A program made the position numbers and the translations under genes. This document shows, piece by piece, positions 53,304-57,317 of a stretch of DNA of 57,317 nucleotides. Position 1 is the first letter of the stretch, and the number at the start of each line of letters is the position of its first letter. Under the pieces are notes generated by a model. That model made no database searches. It was not told where the DNA came from and saw nothing but the letters and a program-made list of their open reading frames with translations. Source of the stretch: Gammaproteobacteria bacterium (GTDB lineage: Bacteria > Pseudomonadota > Gammaproteobacteria > SZUA-152); the NCBI GenBank assembly GCA_013152545.1, contig JAADGF010000029.1:2344-59660 (forward strand). The letters run 5' to 3'.

Positions 53304-56225
53304 ATGGTAAAACGTTATCACCATAAAAAATATCAAGCCCTCTCCAGGCTACTTGATGGTGATGTGCTTTTCGATGAAATCACCCGCATGCTTTATGCTA
53401 CCGATGCATCAATATACCAACAACGCCCCCTCGCCGTTATAAAACCCCGACATCGAAATGATTGTATTAAACTGATGCAATATGCACATGAATACAAACT
53501 GCCAGTCATCCCACGGGCTGCGGGTACGAGCTTGGGCGGGCAAGTGGTCGGTAACGCCTTAATAGCGGACTTTTCCTGCTACATGAATAACATTAGTGAA
53601 ATTAATGTTGAAGAACGCATCGCGCGGGTCCAGCCCGGCGTAATATTGGATGTTTTAAACCAGGCCACCCGCAAATTCGGATTGCATTTTGCTGCCGACC
53701 CATCAACCACAAGCCGCTGCACCGTTAGTGGCGTCATCGGTAACAATGCCTGGGGGGCGCATAGCCCAATGTACGGCACCACCCGGGACCACGTTGCCAG
53801 TATCGATGCCGTGTTAAGTAACGGCGAAAACATCTTGTTTGGAGCTGTCAATAATGACTCATTGAATCAACTCCTGACTGAAACCACCCAAGAAGCAAAA
53901 ATTTACCAGTATCTCGTCAACAATATCAATGAAAACCGCGAATTAATTCTAGATGCTTACCCTCAGCAAAGCTTACCCTGCAATATGGGATATGCACTGC
54001 ATGTCCTGGCAAATCAACAACCGTGGAACCCCCATGGCGCACCGTTAAATTTAACCGCATTGTTGTGTGGAAGTGAAGGCAGCCTGGCACTGACAACAGA
54101 AGCCACATTAAAACTGGTCCCTATCCCCAAACACCGTCATATGCTTTGCTGTCATTTTGAAACCTTACAAAATGCGTTAGAAGCGGTCAAATTTGCTGTA
54201 AATCAACAAGCCAACGCCATCGAATTATTGGATGATACAATACTGAATTTAACAAAAAAAAATCTCGAACAGCAACGTAACCGGGATTGGATTAAAGGCA
54301 ACCCAAAAGCGGTTTTATTAATTGAGTTTTGCGGAGACAACCCTAGTGAACTCAACGACCATGTTGTTGCACTAATGGAGGGTCTCGGTCAATCCGGCCT
54401 TAGCAATCAATTCACAACATTAATAAATGAACAAACCGACAAAGCGTGGGCAATACGGCGCGCGGGGTTAGGACTTCTGATGGGTACGGCTAACGCAATA
54501 AAGCCCGTCACCTTTATCGAGGACAGTGCGGTACCGGTACCTGAGCTACCCGCCTTCATATCGCAATTCCAACACATCCTGGACGAATTTAAAACATCCT
54601 GTGTTTATTACGGTTCAGTATCCATGGGACTGATACACCTGCGCCCGGCCATCGACCTAACATCTGCCACCGGTAAACAACAAATGATGCAACTTGCCGA
54701 TGCAACGGCTGATCTTTTAAAACAATATGGCGGCAGCCTGTCAGCGAAACACGGTGATGGCCGTGTTAGAGGCAGTTACATTAAAAAAATGCTAGGCAAA
54801 CAAGTTTATAGCTTAATAAAAAAAATAAAACGTGCCTTTGACCCTCACGATCTATTGAATCCCAATAAAATCATCAAGCCGCTAGCCATCAATACTAACC
54901 TTCGAAGCGATATCGTCCTTAGTCAAGACATTCACAATCACAGCAATACCACTTACCTAAATTGGGAACCACCCAATGGTATTATTACCGCAATTGAAAA
55001 GTGCAATGGCGCAGCAACATGCCGCAAACCGGCTGGCAATGGCACCATGTGCCCAACGTATATGGCAACATTGGATGAGAAGCAATCTACCCGGGGAAGA
55101 GCCAACGTAATACGACAAACAATTCAAACTCATGGTTTTGAATCAGGCATTGCACACGACAACCTGAAGGAGGTATTGGGTTCCTGCCTGTCGTGCAAGG
55201 GATGCCGTTCTGAGTGTCCTGCTAACGTTGATATGACTCGCTTAAAAATAGAACATTTACAACACTACATAAAAAATCACGGCACAAGCCTACGCACACA
55301 CATCATTAGGCATTTTGATCTTTTAAGTCACTTAGGCAGTTACATGCCAGCACTCGCAAATATTACACTAAACAGCTATTTCATTAAATCATTGTTAAGG
55401 TACCACGCCAAACGAAATTTACCGACATTATCCCGCTTTGCGTTAAGCCGCTGGCATCGACATCATGTACAGCAACATAAATCGGCTCCGTTAGGAGACG
55501 TTATTCTTCTTAACAATGCCTTCAGCGAATATTACGATGTCAACATTGGTATGGCAGCTATAGAGTTTTTAGAATGCGCCGGGTTTCGTGTTACGGTTTC
55601 GCCCTGCTTTAAGTTGTTACGCACAGCGCTTAGCCAGGGACTGATCAGTACTGCCCGAAAACGCCTCATGAAATTAATTGATTACTTACATCCTCTGGTT
55701 CGGCAACATACCCCCGTTATTGGTTTGGAACCTGCTGAGTTGTTAACCTTAAGAGACGAAGCAACTACACTGATAAACATCAAAAGCGATCGCGAAAAAT
55801 TACATACCATTAATCAACAGGTAAAACTTTTCGAAGAATTTGTCAGTGAGCAGCGTTACAAAATTGAAGCGCAGGAGTTACACTGGAAAAACCACAAGAT
55901 CACCATGTTATTGCACGGGCATTGCCACCAGAAAGCACTGATCGGTATGCATAGCTGCCTGGATATGCTGTCAATGATCCCCGACAGCGGTGTGCAATTA
56001 ATTCCATCCGGATGCTGCGGCATGGCTGGCGCATTTGGTTTTGAACAAGAACATCATGACCTATCATTAAAAATCGGTAAATTAATACTGTTTCCAGCAA
56101 TTCGTAATGCCGCAAAAGACACGCTCATCGTGGCAACAGGCACCAGTTGCCGCCATCAGATAAGAGCAACAATAAACAGGCGTGTATTTCACCCTGCCGA
56201 AATAATGCGTAATGCTTTGCTCTAA
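53304..56225 (+). CDS. FAD/Fe-S dehydrogenase (YdiJ/glycolate oxidase-like fusion)
   Basis: A 973-aa fusion related to D-lactate and D-2-hydroxyglutarate dehydrogenases (YdiJ type). The FAD-binding domain is at about 40-270 (VIPRAAGTSLGGQVVGN, ADPSTTSRCTVSGVIGNNAW, CGSEGSLALTTEATLKLV). An FAD C-terminal domain runs to about 530 (VSMGLIHLRPAIDL, SAKHGDGRVRGSYIKKML). Ferredoxin-type cysteines are at about 570-660 (CNGAATC, GTMCPTY, CLSCKGCRSECP). CCG-type domains follow to the end (HGHCHQKALIG, PSGCCGMAGAFGFE). Electrons probably pass to the quinone pool. The exact 2-hydroxyacid substrate cannot be read from sequence. It is monocistronic. Confidence 0.92.
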   Translation: MVKRYHHKKYQALSRLLDGDVLFDEITRMLYATDASIYQQRPLAVIKPRHRNDCIKLMQYAHEYKLPVIPRAAGTSLGGQVVGNALIADFSCYMNNISEINVEERIARVQPGVILDVLNQATRKFGLHFAADPSTTSRCTVSGVIGNNAWGAHSPMYGTTRDHVASIDAVLSNGENILFGAVNNDSLNQLLTETTQEAKIYQYLVNNINENRELILDAYPQQSLPCNMGYALHVLANQQPWNPHGAPLNLTALLCGSEGSLALTTEATLKLVPIPKHRHMLCCHFETLQNALEAVKFAVNQQANAIELLDDTILNLTKKNLEQQRNRDWIKGNPKAVLLIEFCGDNPSELNDHVVALMEGLGQSGLSNQFTTLINEQTDKAWAIRRAGLGLLMGTANAIKPVTFIEDSAVPVPELPAFISQFQHILDEFKTSCVYYGSVSMGLIHLRPAIDLTSATGKQQMMQLADATADLLKQYGGSLSAKHGDGRVRGSYIKKMLGKQVYSLIKKIKRAFDPHDLLNPNKIIKPLAINTNLRSDIVLSQDIHNHSNTTYLNWEPPNGIITAIEKCNGAATCRKPAGNGTMCPTYMATLDEKQSTRGRANVIRQTIQTHGFESGIAHDNLKEVLGSCLSCKGCRSECPANVDMTRLKIEHLQHYIKNHGTSLRTHIIRHFDLLSHLGSYMPALANITLNSYFIKSLLRYHAKRNLPTLSRFALSRWHRHHVQQHKSAPLGDVILLNNAFSEYYDVNIGMAAIEFLECAGFRVTVSPCFKLLRTALSQGLISTARKRLMKLIDYLHPLVRQHTPVIGLEPAELLTLRDEATTLINIKSDREKLHTINQQVKLFEEFVSEQRYKIEAQELHWKNHKITMLLHGHCHQKALIGMHSCLDMLSMIPDSGVQLIPSGCCGMAGAFGFEQEHHDLSLKIGKLILFPAIRNAAKDTLIVATGTSCRHQIRATINRRVFHPAEIMRNALL

Positions 56226-56312
56226 CGAACAACGGTGATAAATGCCTCTGTCAAATCCGTTTGAACCTAATACCTCAGTTGAATCTACTACGAACGTCTG
56301 TAGCACAGCATC

Positions 56313-56380
56313 TAAAAGATTTTTTGGGGTTTTCTGAGTTCACTGTAGGGGTGATACGCTGTCGTCCAAAAAATCTTTTA
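56313..56380. repeat. Perfect 15-bp inverted repeat
   Basis: TAAAAGATTTTTTGG at 56313-56327 and its exact complement at 56366-56380, with a 38-base spacer. It lies about 90 bases after the dehydrogenase stop and before the Sel1 gene end. It could form a hairpin that separates the convergent transcripts. Confidence 0.45.
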
Positions 56381-56463
56381 CCTTCAGCGCTCTCGCCACG
56401 CTTCAACTAATATGTGCATTGTATTTTATCCGCTTCACTCAAAGGGTGAGCACTGAACCCCGG

Positions 56464-57317
56464 CTAATCCCGCCCCGGTGGTTGCGGCACGTTGGCGGGA
56501 CAGCGGATGTCTAAGTCAGGGAACGTCAATTCAGGATTGTTTTCGAGTTCATCGACTAAATTTTCCAGACAAATTGCCCTTTCCAAGTCTTTATTTAAGC
56601 CAAAAGTGGGATATTGTGGGATATTTAGGTTGATGCGCATAAGCATTGCTCAATGCGTTAAGACAGGAATCACTCCCCAGCATCGCGCCTTTGCGATAGA
56701 AGTGATAGGACTTTTCGAAGTCTTCATCAACTTCATAATGAGCGGCGAGTTCAAGGGCTGCATCACGATGATCTTGCTCAACCGCGCAAGCCAGCATTTT
56801 ATACGCGTCTGGTTTACGTCGAAGGGGATGGTAAAGATACTTTCCTAGCATAAACTGAGCATCCGGATCACCCAACTGGGCGGCTTTGCTCATGTATTCC
56901 AGGGCTTTGTCCGGGTTTTTTTCCACCCCAATGCCTTTGCGGTACACCAGCGCCATGTGGGTATAACCATCCGGAATGTCGAGGGTTTCGATTTGGCGCC
57001 ACCAATACAAGGCTTTTTCATCACTTTCTTCAATGCCATTGCCCTCGTAGTAATGCACAGCGAGGTTGTGCATGGATGGCCAATGCCCCTTTTCCGCTGC
57101 CTCTTTGTACAAGGCGGCGATGTGGGTCTGATCTACAATACCGTCCGCCCGGCTTAAGGTAACGGCCTGATCATACTGAGCCTGGAGTTTCGGGTCCAAT
57201 TTGGGGTATTGCATGCTGCTCAGTGTGGGGCAAGTGGTCATTGTGTTGATCCAGTCAAACATCGCGTTTACCTTTGGTTTTTGCTGTTGGGTTTCATTTT
57301 GGCAGCCCGGCAGGCTG
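56464..57317 (-). pseudogene. Sel1/DUF6396-type lipoprotein gene, frameshifted and cut by the window edge
   Basis: The frame is open to the right edge and reads LPGCQNETQQQ upstream of the first internal ATG (57262), which looks like a lipobox, so the true start lies outside. Sel1-like repeats follow (TLDIPDGYTHMALVYRKGIG, AQLGDPDAQFMLGKYLYHPL). After AYAHQPKYPT the frame is lost at a perfect 10-bp tandem duplication (GTGGGATATT twice, 56606-56625). It would otherwise continue as FGLNKDLERAICLENLVDEL, ending FPDLDIRCPANVPQPPGRD, the C-terminal pattern of DUF6396 proteins. Deleting one copy restores a single frame to 56464. As written, the product ends at 56591. Confidence 0.75.
56606..56625. 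repeat. 10-bp tandem duplication causing the frameshift
   Basis: GTGGGATATT occurs twice in direct succession inside the Sel1/DUF6396 gene. Ten bases is not a multiple of three, and removal of either copy rejoins the two reading frames. Confidence 0.85.

Noticed and set aside
56464-56646. 60-codon frame as a separate small gene
   Set aside because: It is the C-terminal part of the Sel1/DUF6396 gene, displaced by the 10-bp tandem duplication.

Overview
The window reads as chromosomal DNA of a motile, polarly flagellated gammaproteobacterium. The flagellar/chemotaxis gene order (fliLMNOPQR-flhB-flhA-flhF-fleN-fliA-cheYZAB-motCD-parA-cheW-like-cheW-DUF2802) is the one found in Pseudomonas and related marine orders. 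The DNA is moderately AT-rich by eye, with wide intergenic gaps full of small palindromic repeats. I cannot name a genus without a database search.

Layout. (1) 275-6590, minus: a RecB/AddA-like helicase-nuclease and its AddB-like Fe-S nuclease partner, for double-strand-break repair. (2) 6714-8374, minus: a HipBA toxin-antitoxin pair with a dyad operator at the antitoxin start. (3) 8375-12088: a gene-poor stretch with one Sel1-repeat protein, one unrecognised basic protein and long empty gaps. (4) 12089-14081, minus: a receiver-CheC protein and a PAS-GGDEF diguanylate cyclase, probably one signalling operon behind a possible FliA promoter. (5) 14890-18885, plus: cytochrome b561, SHP, diheme cytochrome c and a PepSY protein, followed by a QseB/QseC-like two-component system. 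(6) 19003-40219, minus: the flagellar export/switch genes, flagellar regulators, chemotaxis core, second stator (MotCD) and ParC/ParP-like polar localisation genes. A clear RpoN (-24/-12) promoter lies in front of fliL, the first gene. (7) 40220-45919: an uncertain ORF, a diheme peroxidase, a decayed ISAzo13-type transposase and a second two-component system. (8) 46002-52750, minus: a fructokinase-like kinase, an orphan OmpR-type regulator, the ABC-F protein Uup, an HDOD protein with a possible FliA promoter, and a GH100 alkaline/neutral invertase. The invertase and kinase together suggest intracellular sucrose breakdown. (9) 53304-56225, plus: a large FAD/Fe-S dehydrogenase. (10) At the right edge, a Sel1/DUF6396 lipoprotein gene broken by a 10-bp tandem duplication.

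Most of the window is ordinary. Four things stand out. Two families of short non-autonomous inverted-repeat elements have landed repeatedly, including inside the chemotaxis operon. A degenerate EFDALL-type motif occurs three times in the CheA linker and resembles the FliM N-terminus and the CheZ C-terminus. Short (10-14 bp) tandem duplications recur and coincide with two of the broken genes. Putative sigma-28 promoters appear to bring a CheC/GGDEF pair and an HDOD protein into the motility regulon. I saw no CRISPR array, tRNA, rRNA, prophage or obvious defence island.
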